Below, one piece after another: positions 14,896 to 22,327 of a stretch of 31,196 nucleotides of DNA. The stretch is taken from positions 1 through 31,196 of IMG/VR virus record IMGVR_UViG_3300043773_001994. One strand, 5' to 3'. Below the pieces are notes generated by a model, which was not told the DNA's origin, made no database searches, and saw nothing but the letters and a program-made list of their open reading frames with translations. Numbering within the stretch: position 1 is the first letter of the stretch; each line of letters starts with the position of its first letter. The DNA comes from a virus. The translations under genes were made by a program, and so were the position numbers.

Positions 14896-15040
14896 CCCAC
14901 CCTCGACCGACGACCGCAAGAAGATCGCGGCACTCCTCATCATTTACCTCGCCGCCCTCCAGAACGGCCCCGGCCTCGAAGACGGCATATGGAACGCCGC
15001 CGAGGAAATGAAAAACCGCCTCACTCAAGAACTTGTATGA
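14885..15040 (+). CDS. Small hypothetical protein, 51 aa
   Basis: The ATG at 14885 overlaps the preceding gene by 11 bp and fits the CCC-ATG context; the frame is open further upstream, but that would lie deep in the HTH gene. The product is helical and acidic with a short hydrophobic helix (Ile-Ala-Ala-Leu-Leu-Ile-Ile-Tyr-Leu-Ala-Ala-Leu). The stop overlaps the next ATG. No family recognised. Confidence 0.5.
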   Translation: MDANPPSTDDRKKIAALLIIYLAALQNGPGLEDGIWNAAEEMKNRLTQELV

Positions 15041-15294
15041 ACGCCGCCGTCGTCTACGCCGAAGCCTTCCTCGCCAAGCACCCGCGCATCAAGATCGATG
15101 CCGCAGAGCTCATCGGCTACGAACTCCTCTCCGCCGACGTCGCCCCAGAAGACACCATCGGACGCCTCGCCATCGTCAGCATGATCGTTGACTGCAGCGG
15201 AAAATACGGCCGCGCCATTCCCTACCACCTCGCAGAAGCCCCCACCGGCAACCTCACCGTCTGGGTCTTGCCCTTTGAACCTTTACTCCAATGA
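15037..15294 (+). CDS. Small hypothetical protein, 85 aa
   Basis: The start at 15037 overlaps the previous stop in ATGA, and its own stop overlaps the next start the same way (15291-15294), so it sits in a coupled chain. The product is mixed alpha/beta with no motif I recognise. Confidence 0.52.
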   Translation: MNAAVVYAEAFLAKHPRIKIDAAELIGYELLSADVAPEDTIGRLAIVSMIVDCSGKYGRAIPYHLAEAPTGNLTVWVLPFEPLLQ

Positions 15295-15689
15295 AAACCA
15301 ACCAACTACTGGCCATCGCCAGAACCGCCGCCGACAACCTCGTGAAACTCATCGAGGAAAACCAAGAGGAAATCCTGCGCGACATCGCCGCAGTTTCCGA
15401 AGAAGCCCAAAACCAGGAGGCCGACAAGATCGTCTTCAGTCTCGCCCACGCCATCAAAATCAACATCACCGGCAAAGCCCTCACCGACAGCCTGAGCTGG
15501 AGCGTGAAGAAGAAGTTGGAAACCACCCAGGCCTTGCCGGATCCCGATCAACCAGAACTGCCAGGATTGGCAAAAGCGGTGAAGGGATTCCAAGGCACCC
15601 TCAAGGGCGCAGGAGCCTCGGTGGTGATCGGATTCGGCGACAAGAACGTCGAGATCACCAAGGACAGCATCAAAGCCACCAAGAAGTAA
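15291..15689 (+). CDS. Hypothetical phage early protein, 132 aa
   Basis: The N-terminal ~50 residues are acidic and helical, likely coiled coil. The middle has alternating hydrophobic residues (Lys-Ile-Val-Phe-Ser-Leu-Ala-His-Ala-Ile-Lys-Ile-Asn-Ile), and the C-terminal half ends in a beta hairpin and a Lys-rich tail. Proteins of this look occur near phage recombination genes, but I assign no function. ATGA-coupled to the gene upstream. Confidence 0.55.
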   Translation: MKTNQLLAIARTAADNLVKLIEENQEEILRDIAAVSEEAQNQEADKIVFSLAHAIKINITGKALTDSLSWSVKKKLETTQALPDPDQPELPGLAKAVKGFQGTLKGAGASVVIGFGDKNVEITKDSIKATKK

Positions 15690-15695
15690 GACGCC

Positions 15696-15902
15696 ATGAA
15701 TACCTCGCTGCGCAAAACATCAATTGATTTCAGCCACCGAACGATGACTCAGATCAAAGCAGGGCCACCAAAGCCGCCAACCGCCCCATACCAACCCGGC
15801 ATGTATTTTCCCAAAGCTGCCCCCTCCGCAATTTCCGAAAGAGAACTCAACGAGGCCAGACAACAAGTCGCCCGATATTTCCGCAAACAACAGACACCAT
15901 GA
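15696..15902 (+). CDS. Small hypothetical protein, 68 aa
   Basis: The product is basic with a Pro-rich middle and a helical C-terminus (Glu-Arg-Glu-Leu-Asn-Glu-Ala-Arg-Gln-Gln-Val-Ala-Arg-Tyr). It ends Thr-Pro with the stop inside the next gene's ACC-ATG-A start. An internal ATG (residue 17) is an alternative start. No function assigned. Confidence 0.5.
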   Translation: MNTSLRKTSIDFSHRTMTQIKAGPPKPPTAPYQPGMYFPKAAPSAISERELNEARQQVARYFRKQQTP

Positions 15903-16945
15903 GCACCGCACTAGCCACACAAAACACCTCCATCAAGGCCCACGCGCCGGAGGAGAAATACTTCACCGAGGAGCAGATGAAGCTGCTCTCCGACCACATC
16001 ATGAAGGGGTCGAGCCCCATCGAACTGCAATACTTCGGCGAAGTCTGCAAACGAGTAGGCCTCGACCCCTTCAAGAAGCAGATCCACGCCGTCCAGCGCT
16101 GGAGCAACGAGGCTAAGCGCATGGTCTGGAGCTACCAGACCGGTATCGACGGATACGTCGCCATCGCTCACCGTGGTGGCCTTTGCGCCGGCATCGAGGA
16201 CGTGAAGTTCTTGCCCGCCGACGAAAGCACCCCAAACCCGATCAAGGCGACCTGCACGGTCTGGAAGATCGTCGGCGGCCAACGCGTGCCTTTCACCGCA
16301 TCCGCCCGCTGGGATGAATACGTGCAATGCACGAAAGATGGAGCACCCAACAGCATGTGGCGCAAAATGCCTTACGGACAATTGGGCAAATGTGCAAAAT
16401 CGTTGGCTTTGCGCATGGCATTCCCCGAGGAAATCGGAGGCATCCTCACGGACGTCGAAATGGAGCAAGCCGACAGCGAAGCCCCACGAGGCGAGCATGT
16501 AAAAGGCCGCCCAGTCGCAGCCTTCGATTTGGAAAGCCGCCCCTTCGAACAGCCAGTAGCCGCACCAGCACCGGCGCTGCCACAGACACCGGAACCCGTA
16601 GAGATCCCCATCGAAGCGGAAGTGGTCCAAATGCTCGCCGTCCCCGCCGCCGTAGCCGATCATACCCACGGCAAGTGGAAAGCCATCCACGGCACCATCA
16701 AGGGCAAAGAACTCGCCGCAGCACGAGAAGCGGCGCTGAACCAAGACGACCCGAAGATCGCCTACTCCGCCTGCGCGTCCATCTACGACGAGATCCAAGC
16801 CCGCCTTTCCTCTAAGAGCAAGAGCGAGGCTGACTTTGCGGAAGACGCCGCCAAGGCCATCCCCGAGATAGGATTCCCCGCCGACCTCTGGGCGCTTCCC
16901 GCTCAATACATGGCCATCCTCGCCCTCGCAAAATCCCTGAAATAA
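15899..16945 (+). CDS. bet: Single-strand annealing protein, RecT/Bet family
   Basis: The 348-aa protein should bind single-stranded DNA and anneal complementary strands in the cytoplasm. Family blocks are visible in order: Lys-Arg-Val-Gly-Leu-Asp-Pro-Phe-Lys-Lys-Gln-Ile (about 51-62), a Gly-Ile-Asp-Gly-Tyr block (about 82-86), a Thr-Cys-Thr-Val-Trp-Lys beta block, Phe-Thr-Ala-Ser-Ala-Arg-Trp-Asp-Glu-Tyr (about 132-141), and Lys-Met-Pro-Tyr-Gly-Gln-Leu-Gly-Lys-Cys-Ala with Arg-Met-Ala-Phe-Pro (about 156-176). The C-terminal ~150 residues form a linker and an extra domain. It pairs functionally with the RecE-like nuclease at 19773 and with SSB. Confidence 0.9.
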   Translation: MSTALATQNTSIKAHAPEEKYFTEEQMKLLSDHIMKGSSPIELQYFGEVCKRVGLDPFKKQIHAVQRWSNEAKRMVWSYQTGIDGYVAIAHRGGLCAGIEDVKFLPADESTPNPIKATCTVWKIVGGQRVPFTASARWDEYVQCTKDGAPNSMWRKMPYGQLGKCAKSLALRMAFPEEIGGILTDVEMEQADSEAPRGEHVKGRPVAAFDLESRPFEQPVAAPAPALPQTPEPVEIPIEAEVVQMLAVPAAVADHTHGKWKAIHGTIKGKELAAAREAALNQDDPKIAYSACASIYDEIQARLSSKSKSEADFAEDAAKAIPEIGFPADLWALPAQYMAILALAKSLK

Positions 16946-16950
16946 ACACC

Positions 16951-17142
16951 ATGAGAATCCTAAAACAGATCCGCGAATTGTTGACCGGCAAAAAAGACGA
17001 TCAAAAACCAAGTCCCCAGCAGGAAGCTGAAATGCACCGAGTTTCCCGCCGCCTGCGCAAATACCCTCGCCTCAAAGGCTGCCCAAACCCCTATGCCCAC
17101 CGCATGGCCATCTGGCGCTACCGCAAGGGCATTTCTCAGTAA
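16951..17142 (+). CDS. Small basic hypothetical protein, 63 aa
   Basis: The product is strongly basic, with an N-terminal amphipathic helix and a C-terminal Arg/Tyr-rich stretch (Arg-Arg-Leu-Arg-Lys-Tyr), so nucleic-acid binding is possible. It starts 5 bp after the Bet stop in ACC-ATG-A context. No family recognised. Confidence 0.5.
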   Translation: MRILKQIRELLTGKKDDQKPSPQQEAEMHRVSRRLRKYPRLKGCPNPYAHRMAIWRYRKGISQ

Positions 17143-17164
17143 TCTCCCCAAACCAAACACCACC

Positions 17165-17260
17165 ATGCCAGCGAAACCAAAAACAGCAGCCAAGCCCATG
17201 CCTAAAGCAAACCCATTTGCCAAAGGCGCGAAACCCAAGGGCGGCAAGAAAGGCCGCTAA
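17165..17260 (+). CDS. Tiny Lys/Pro/Gly-rich protein, 31 aa
   Basis: It starts in ACCACC-ATG context and is followed 17 bp later by a weak terminator hairpin. The product is almost only Lys, Pro, Ala and Gly with repeated Ala-Lys-Pro units, like a histone-tail-type DNA-binding peptide. Short, so coding status is uncertain, but the start context and gene spacing fit the operon. Confidence 0.42.
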   Translation: MPAKPKTAAKPMPKANPFAKGAKPKGGKKGR

Positions 17261-17277
17261 GATAACACCCGGCGGGT

Positions 17278-17307
17278 TTCCGGTCCCGACGCCAAAACCG
17301 GAATTTT
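17278..17307 (+). terminator. Weak intrinsic terminator within the early operon
   Basis: TTCCGGT (17278-17284) pairs with ACCGGAA (17297-17303) around a 12-nt loop, followed by TTTT (17304-17307). Probably lowers expression of the downstream ATPase gene rather than ending the operon. Confidence 0.5.
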
Positions 17308-17335
17308 CCAACAAACAGAAAGACACCATAGAATC

Positions 17336-18655
17336 ATGAAACTTATCCGCCTCGAAGCCCTCGACTTCAAACGCCTCTCCGCCGTCGCCATCGACGCCGA
17401 CACCCAAAACCCCATCGTCCTCACCGGCGACAACGGCCAGGGCAAGACCTCCGTCCTCGACGCCATCATGTGGGCACTCACCCGCAGCGGGGTGGAACAA
17501 CCCATCCGCAACGGCGCCGAAAGCACCACGGTCGCCCTGACGCTCTCAGACGGAGCCACGCGCACCTACACTGTCAAACGCAAGCAAAAGGGCAGCAACG
17601 CCTACCTCGACGTCAGCAGCGAAGACGGCAGCAAGATGCCATCCCCGCAGAAGTTCCTCGACGCCATGATCGGCAACCTCGCCTTTGACCCCGAGGCCTT
17701 CACCCGCCTCAAGCCGAAGGAGCAAGCCGACGCCCTGCGCATCGCCGTGGGCCTCGACACCAACGACCTCGATCAAGCGCACAAAACCGCCTTCGCCCAG
17801 CGCACCGAGGCCAACCGCGGCAAGGACAACGCCGAGAAGCTCTACAAGGCCTGTCCGGTTGTCGGTGGAGCGCCACGCGAGAAACAATCCGCCGCCGGCC
17901 TCATCACCGACCGCGACAAGCTCAACGCAGAGATCCGCACCACCGAGGCCGCCATCGAGCTGCTGGAGGACACCCAGGAAAGCATCGTCGCCCAGCACGA
18001 GCGCATCGCCACACTGGAAGCCCAGCTCCAGCAGGCGCAAAGCTACCTCGCCAAGCTCCAGCAAGACGAGCAGCAGCAGACAGAAAGCGTGAACCTACGC
18101 AAAGCCGCCACCGCCGAACACCAAGACAAGGTGAACGCCATCGACGCCGCACTTGCCAACCTCGACGCCGCCAACTCCGAAGCCGACGCCCACAACCGCG
18201 CCCTCACGGATCGCGCCTCCAAGGAGGAAGCCTACCGCGCCGCCCTCAAGCGCAGCACCGACCTCGACGCCGAAGTGAAGCGCATCCTCGCCGAGAAGGA
18301 AGCCCGCATCGCCGCGGCAAACTTCCCGGTCCCCGGCCTCACCATCGAGGACGACGTGGTAAGAGTCAACGACGTGCCATTCAGCGACCTCAACACCGCC
18401 GAGCGCATCAAGGTCTCGACTTTGATCGCCATGGCGCAGAACCCCCAACTTAAGGTGATCTTTGTCCGCGAAGGAGCGCTGGTCTCACGCGCCAACCTTG
18501 CGGTTTTGACGGAGCTTGCGAAACAGCACGAGATGCAGATCTTCATCGAGAAGTTCAGCGAAGAACCCGAGGAAGACAGCATCCACATCTGCGACGGCCA
18601 CATCACCCATGTGAACGGAGAAGCCGCGCCAGCACAACAACTCCAACTGGTCTAA
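17336..18655 (+). CDS. SMC/RecF-like coiled-coil ATPase
   Basis: The 439-aa protein opens with an ABC-type ATPase lobe. Walker A is Gly-Asp-Asn-Gly-Gln-Gly-Lys-Thr-Ser (31-39). A coiled coil covers about 155-335, and the C-terminal lobe carries a signature-like Phe-Ser-Asp-Leu-Asn-Thr-Ala-Glu-Arg (359-367) in place of Leu-Ser-Gly-Gly. The expected Walker B site reads Val-Ile-Phe-Val-Arg-Glu-Gly (384-390), so Glu389 or a neighbour would have to replace the usual Asp-Glu. No Cys-x-x-Cys zinc hook and no partner Mre11-type nuclease gene are present. Between Bet and the RecE-like nuclease, it likely assists end processing or DNA bridging. Much shorter than true SMC or SbcC proteins. Confidence 0.78.
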   Translation: MKLIRLEALDFKRLSAVAIDADTQNPIVLTGDNGQGKTSVLDAIMWALTRSGVEQPIRNGAESTTVALTLSDGATRTYTVKRKQKGSNAYLDVSSEDGSKMPSPQKFLDAMIGNLAFDPEAFTRLKPKEQADALRIAVGLDTNDLDQAHKTAFAQRTEANRGKDNAEKLYKACPVVGGAPREKQSAAGLITDRDKLNAEIRTTEAAIELLEDTQESIVAQHERIATLEAQLQQAQSYLAKLQQDEQQQTESVNLRKAATAEHQDKVNAIDAALANLDAANSEADAHNRALTDRASKEEAYRAALKRSTDLDAEVKRILAEKEARIAAANFPVPGLTIEDDVVRVNDVPFSDLNTAERIKVSTLIAMAQNPQLKVIFVREGALVSRANLAVLTELAKQHEMQIFIEKFSEEPEEDSIHICDGHITHVNGEAAPAQQLQLV

Positions 18656-18667
18656 ACCCAAACCAAC

Positions 18668-18737
18668 GAAGTGGGGCGGGCACGCCTTTAATGAGGACCG
18701 CTACCTGAGAGTCTTAGGCTGGACATCGCCCCACTTC
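18668..18737 (+). ncRNA. Structured RNA element upstream of the RNA ligase gene
   Basis: An 11-bp outer stem (18668-18678 with 18727-18737) encloses smaller helices: GCCT/AGGC (18684-18687 with 18716-18719) and an AGGAC/GTCTT helix (18694-18698 with 18711-18715). The element ends 19 bp before the next ATG and begins 12 bp after the ATPase stop. No T run follows. It shares GGGCGGGC and GTCTTAG-R-C-Y-GG with the hairpin at 4519-4561. Could be a terminator-like processing element, a cis-regulator of the ligase gene, or a small RNA. Confidence 0.48.
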
Positions 18738-18756
18738 ACCAACCCCACCCAAAACC

Positions 18757-19449
18757 ATGACACCAGAATTCAAACCATTCCCGAAAATCCCACGCCTGTC
18801 CCGCGAGTGCATCGTGACCGAGAAAATCGACGGCACCAACGCCAGTATTTTGATCATTGAAAAAGACAAACCATGCCCGCCGACCATCAACGGCCTAGTC
18901 ATGAGTTCTTATGGTCACGTTTTTATAAATGCAGATGGAACCCAGAAATGCACCTACATCCTCGCCGGTAGCCGCAACCGTTGGATCACCCCGGCAAACG
19001 ATAACCACAGCTTCGCCATATGGGTTCGAGAAAACGGCGGCGAACTCATCAAACTTGGCCCCGGCCATCACTTCGGGGAATGGTGGGGCAGCGGCATCCA
19101 GCGTGGCTACGGCCTCACGAAAGGAGAGAAGCGATTCAGTCTCTTTAATGTCTCCCGCTGGCACCTGCACGGCACCGAACCACAACGAATCATCACTGCC
19201 GACCCGCGCATCGAGAAGTGGACTGAAAAGTTGCCACCATGCGTCGGACTGGTCCCTGTGCTTTATCGCGGGTTTTTTGACACAACCCGTGTTGAGACAC
19301 AACTCGCAATCCTAGCCAAGAACGGATCGGTGGCAGCTCCAGGATACATGAATCCCGAAGGAGTGGTCGTCTATCACGCCGCTGGCAACGTCAGCTTCAA
19401 AAAGACCATTTACAAAGACTCCGAACCAAAAACCAATCATAAACCATGA
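18757..19449 (+). CDS. RNA ligase family protein (nucleotidyltransferase fold)
   Basis: The 230-aa product carries the covalent nucleotidyltransferase motifs in order: motif I Glu-Lys-Ile-Asp-Gly-Thr-Asn (Lys23 is the AMP acceptor), an Arg-containing Gly-Ser-Arg-Asn-Arg-Trp (71-76), motif III-like Phe-Gly-Glu-Trp-Trp-Gly (106-111), Arg-Phe-Ser-Leu-Phe-Asn-Val (126-132), motif IV Pro-Glu-Gly-Val-Val-Val (Glu201) and motif V Phe-Lys-Lys-Thr (214-217). It lacks the OB domain of DNA ligases, and its length suits compact phage RNA ligases (Rnl2/DRB0094-type). It should seal nicked RNA, perhaps tRNAs cut by a host defence nuclease. The stop overlaps the next start, ACC-ATGA. Confidence 0.83.
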   Translation: MTPEFKPFPKIPRLSRECIVTEKIDGTNASILIIEKDKPCPPTINGLVMSSYGHVFINADGTQKCTYILAGSRNRWITPANDNHSFAIWVRENGGELIKLGPGHHFGEWWGSGIQRGYGLTKGEKRFSLFNVSRWHLHGTEPQRIITADPRIEKWTEKLPPCVGLVPVLYRGFFDTTRVETQLAILAKNGSVAAPGYMNPEGVVVYHAAGNVSFKKTIYKDSEPKTNHKP

Positions 19450-19640
19450 CACCATGCTCACGCTGCGCATCCACCTCACCCAACTCCTCCTGCTTTGTGT
19501 GTGCGGAGCCGGAACAGGAAGAAAAACCCTACGACGACTGCGACGATGACAACGGGCACGACGACTACCTCGAACGCATCCTAGACCGCGCCGACCGCTT
19601 CTACACTGAACAAAAAGACCGCGAATTTGAAAGACCATGA
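19446..19640 (+). CDS. Small Cys-rich acidic protein, 64 aa
   Basis: Four Cys lie in the first 20 residues (Cys-Ser-Arg-Cys, then Cys-Phe-Val-Cys), forming a plausible zinc-binding knuckle. A very acidic, helical C-terminus follows. It is ATGA-coupled on both sides, directly after the RNA ligase. A co-regulated partner or adaptor is possible; no family recognised. Confidence 0.55.
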   Translation: MTPCSRCASTSPNSSCFVCAEPEQEEKPYDDCDDDNGHDDYLERILDRADRFYTEQKDREFERP

Positions 19641-19768
19641 AATTCCGCCTGCGCTACTACCTCGGCAAAATCTGCAAATTCCTCGGAATCTGCCGCGACT
19701 GCCGCTCGTCCCTCAACTTCACCAAATACGGCCAAGGCATCTGCCCGAACTGCCGCAAACGCTACTAA
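19637..19768 (+). CDS. Zinc-ribbon microprotein, 43 aa
   Basis: The product is very basic. Cys-Arg-Asp-Cys (19-22) and Cys-Pro-Asn-Cys (36-39) form a standard zinc-ribbon pair. ATG overlaps the previous stop. Basic zinc ribbons of this size often bind RNA or DNA or a polymerase; the target is unknown. Confidence 0.6.
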   Translation: MKFRLRYYLGKICKFLGICRDCRSSLNFTKYGQGICPNCRKRY

Positions 19769-19772
19769 CACC

Positions 19773-20594
19773 ATGAAACCACAATACCAATCAGGCCTGT
19801 CGTTCAGGCACTATCGTGAAATAGGCAAGGACCAACCCATCCTCACCGTCAACGCCTCGCTGTTGAAGAAACCCACGCCACTCCACGCCAAGCACGCAAT
19901 GGACGACGATGACGGCGCATCCGAAGCCCTGAGCATCGGTGACGCCCTCCACAAAGCGGTGCTCGAACCGGACGCCTTCGACAACCACTTCGATGACTTC
20001 TACATGTTCAGCCCCACAAATGGACTCGACACCAAGGCCGCCATCGAGTGCCGCATCATGAACCCCGGCAAGATCCTGCTCTCCCCGGAGCACGTGGACA
20101 AAATCAAGGCCATGCGGGACGCAGTCTATCGCCACAACCTCGCCGCCCACCTGCTGGAAAAATGCGACCAACGCGAACTCTCCGGCGTGGCGGCCGACAA
20201 AGACCTCGGCATCATCCGCAAGATCCGCATCGACGCCTGCCAGGGCATCGGCACCCCCGGCGAGGAATGGAGCCCTTACCTCGTGGACATCAAGACCACG
20301 CGCAACATCGTCCACTTCCAGCGGGACATCCGCGACTATGCCTACGACATCCAAGCCGCCTATTATCTGGATACCGACGCTATGATCACCGGCAAGCCCC
20401 GCCCCAACTTTATCTTCATCGCCGTGTCCAACGTGCCGCCCTACTGTGCCAGAGTTTACGCCCTCGTCCCCGAGCAGATCGACAAGGCGAGGGATATCTA
20501 CAAGAGGAGACTCGCCGCACTGGCTACCGCCTTCCTCGAACGACGGTGGGATGCCTGGGATCATGAAATGGAACCCATCGCAATCGCGCTTTAA
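19773..20594 (+). CDS. RecE-like PD-(D/E)XK exonuclease
   Basis: The 273-aa protein looks like the PDDEXK nuclease of the RecE / exonuclease VIII type that makes single strands for Bet. Visible landmarks are Ser-Ile-Gly-Asp-Ala-Leu-His-Lys-Ala-Val-Leu-Glu-Pro (54-66), Glu135, Arg-Lys-Ile-Arg-Ile-Asp (149-154, Asp154), the core Leu-Val-Asp-Ile-Lys-Thr-Thr (Asp172, Lys174) and Tyr-Ala-Tyr-Asp-Ile-Gln-Ala-Ala-Tyr-Tyr (189-198). It matches only the C-terminal nuclease part of long RecE proteins, as usual in phages. It lies four genes after Bet and directly before SSB. Confidence 0.85.
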   Translation: MKPQYQSGLSFRHYREIGKDQPILTVNASLLKKPTPLHAKHAMDDDDGASEALSIGDALHKAVLEPDAFDNHFDDFYMFSPTNGLDTKAAIECRIMNPGKILLSPEHVDKIKAMRDAVYRHNLAAHLLEKCDQRELSGVAADKDLGIIRKIRIDACQGIGTPGEEWSPYLVDIKTTRNIVHFQRDIRDYAYDIQAAYYLDTDAMITGKPRPNFIFIAVSNVPPYCARVYALVPEQIDKARDIYKRRLAALATAFLERRWDAWDHEMEPIAIAL

Positions 20595-20629
20595 ATCACC
20601 ACAAACGCCACCACAACCAAAACAGCAAC

Positions 20630-21037
20630 ATGAACTCAGTCAACATCATCGGCCGCCTCGGGCGGGATCCAGAACTCCGCTATACCCCTGCCGGCAAATC
20701 CGTCTGCGAACTTAACCTCGCCGTCGACTACGGATACGGGGAGAACAAGAAAACCGCATGGCTCGGCGTTGTCCTTTGGGAGAAAACCGCCGAGATCGCC
20801 GCCCAGCACCTGCGCAAGGGCGACCAGTGCGGAATCTCCGGCTTTCTCTGCCAGGACACATGGGACGACAAGGAAACAGGCAAGAAGCAGACCAAGACCA
20901 AGATCACCGCAGAGCGCCTGCACTTCACTGGTGGAAAAAAGGAGGACCAATCCGAGCGACCCGCAGCGCAGGAAAGAACAAGCGCCCCAAATCCAGCCGC
21001 CCAACAGAACGACGAGGATGACGAAATCCCATTTTAA
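20630..21037 (+). CDS. ssb: Single-stranded DNA-binding protein
   Basis: The 135-aa product begins Met-Asn-Ser-Val-Asn-Ile-Ile-Gly-Arg-Leu-Gly-Arg-Asp-Pro-Glu-Leu-Arg, a classic SSB OB-fold start. The body includes Trp-Leu-Gly-Val-Val-Leu-Trp and the Leu-Arg-Lys-Gly-Asp strand. A disordered linker follows (~105-128), and the acidic tip Asp-Asp-Glu-Ile-Pro-Phe recruits partner proteins. Slightly shorter than host SSB. It protects single strands made by the exonuclease and at forks. Confidence 0.95.
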   Translation: MNSVNIIGRLGRDPELRYTPAGKSVCELNLAVDYGYGENKKTAWLGVVLWEKTAEIAAQHLRKGDQCGISGFLCQDTWDDKETGKKQTKTKITAERLHFTGGKKEDQSERPAAQERTSAPNPAAQQNDEDDEIPF

Positions 21038-21043
21038 CCCACC

Positions 21044-21352
21044 ATGAGCAAGCGCACCAAAAAAGAATCCCTGCTCGCCACCCTCAACGAGGTCTTCGGG
21101 CCAACCACTATGCTGCCTTCATACTCCCCGATGGAAGCAGCGCAATTCATCTCCGCATCCGACGACGCGCCGGAAACGCCACCAGGAAGCGCACAACTCC
21201 CCCGATGCCAAGACACCGGCAAAGTCTGCTACCCCAGCAAGAAGATAGCCTCCGAAGTCACCCGCAGAGTTCAGAAGAAGCGCAACACCTTCCTCCGCGT
21301 CTATTTCTGCGACCACTGCAAACACCACCACCTCACCAGCAAGAAACCATGA
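21044..21352 (+). CDS. Small zinc-finger-like protein, 102 aa
   Basis: The N-terminal ~50 residues are low in motif content. The C-terminal half has a pattern seen in short phage and bacterial proteins: Cys..Thr-Gly-Lys-Val-Cys-Tyr-Pro-Ser, a basic helix, then Phe-Cys-Asp-His-Cys-Lys-His-His-His-Leu. This is a likely zinc-binding fold. It ends Lys-Lys-Pro with its stop inside the next ACC-ATGA start. Function unknown. Confidence 0.6.
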   Translation: MSKRTKKESLLATLNEVFGPTTMLPSYSPMEAAQFISASDDAPETPPGSAQLPRCQDTGKVCYPSKKIASEVTRRVQKKRNTFLRVYFCDHCKHHHLTSKKP

Positions 21353-21552
21353 ACGAACCCGGACCCTGCGTCGTGCGCACAGAGCGCGACGGCAAAATCA
21401 AAATACTATCCTGCCCTGAAACCGCACTGGTTTCCCGAGAAATCCTCGAAGGGCACATCGTCATCATTAACGCCTCCATTGACCTCAAAAACGCCAAAGG
21501 CAGACACCACTCCGAAATCGCAGCCAAAGCACTTTTTTCCCTACTTCCATGA
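21349..21552 (+). CDS. Small hypothetical protein, 67 aa
   Basis: The start at 21349 overlaps the preceding stop (ACC-ATGA), and its stop overlaps the RusA start (CC-ATGA). The frame is open further upstream but that would sit inside the zinc-finger gene. Mixed beta/alpha product, no motif recognised. Confidence 0.52.
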   Translation: MNEPGPCVVRTERDGKIKILSCPETALVSREILEGHIVIINASIDLKNAKGRHHSEIAAKALFSLLP

Positions 21553-21989
21553 ACCAAACACCAAGCAACTCATTCTTCGTCTCCGGAACACCCGGCACCG
21601 CAGGATCTAAAAAATTCGTCGGCATGTCCAAAGCAGGCCGAGGCATCATCATCGACTCATCAGGCAAGAAAGGAAAGGACTGGCGCAATCTGGTCGCGTC
21701 CACAGCACAGGAAGCCTTTCACGGGCGCGAGCCTTTCGCGGGACCACTCTCCCTCACCGTCAAGTTCGTGATGCCTCGCAGGAAAGGCGATCTGCGACCA
21801 GACGGAACCCCGAGGCCATCCGCCCCCGTTTTCCACACCACCAAGCCAGACGCCACCAAGATGCTACGCGCAGTGGAAGATGCCATCACGGGCATCGGGT
21901 GGAAAGACGACGCACAAATCGCCTGCCAAATCGTCTCAAAAATATACGGCGAAAAACCAGGAGCTCTCATCACCATCAACCTCATTTAA
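21549..21989 (+). CDS. rusA: RusA-like Holliday junction resolvase
   Basis: The 146-aa product carries the RusA core: Lys-Pro-Asp-Ala-Thr-Lys (Asp101), Val-Glu-Asp-Ala-Ile-Thr-Gly (Asp111) and Trp-Lys-Asp-Asp-Ala-Gln-Ile (Asp120, Asp121), the acidic residues that hold catalytic metal. An extended N-terminal strand region precedes it. The enzyme should cut branched DNA made by Bet/RecE recombination and clear replication intermediates before packaging. ATGA-coupled to the gene before it. Confidence 0.88.
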   Translation: MNQTPSNSFFVSGTPGTAGSKKFVGMSKAGRGIIIDSSGKKGKDWRNLVASTAQEAFHGREPFAGPLSLTVKFVMPRRKGDLRPDGTPRPSAPVFHTTKPDATKMLRAVEDAITGIGWKDDAQIACQIVSKIYGEKPGALITINLI

Positions 21990-21993
21990 AACC

Positions 21994-22257
21994 ATGATCT
22001 TCGACTTCGACAACCCGCCCTTCGCCCCAGACCCCTGCTGTGAGGGCTGTGGCAAACCTTGGATCAAGCACGACGGCATCTCCCGCGTCTGCAAGGACAA
22101 CCAGAATCTCCTGCTGGTCCTGAAAGCCACCGCCATCCAGCTCGAATGCACCACTCGCTCCCTGCTGCAGGTCATTGCCGCACAGGAAGGATCACCAGAA
22201 ACGCCAAATCATCCGAATCCGAACATTTCTGACTTGCTGGATGGATTGGAACCGTAA
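21994..22257 (+). CDS. Small hypothetical protein with Cys motif, 87 aa
   Basis: The start at 21994 (AAACC-ATG) is chosen because the upstream extension would overlap RusA. Cys-Cys-Glu-Gly-Cys-Gly-Lys-Pro-Trp near the N-terminus with a later Arg-Val-Cys may bind zinc. A helical middle and polar C-terminus follow. It is the last gene before a very strong terminator. Confidence 0.52.
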   Translation: MIFDFDNPPFAPDPCCEGCGKPWIKHDGISRVCKDNQNLLLVLKATAIQLECTTRSLLQVIAAQEGSPETPNHPNPNISDLLDGLEP

Positions 22258-22327
22258 AGATGCGCCCGCCGAAAGGCCGCGCTGAGAACGCGAAACATCT
22301 GACGATCATGAAAACAGATTCACACCC

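Noticed and set aside
18668-18737. Known riboswitch upstream of the RNA ligase
   Set aside because: No recognised riboswitch core could be matched; reported only as a structured element.
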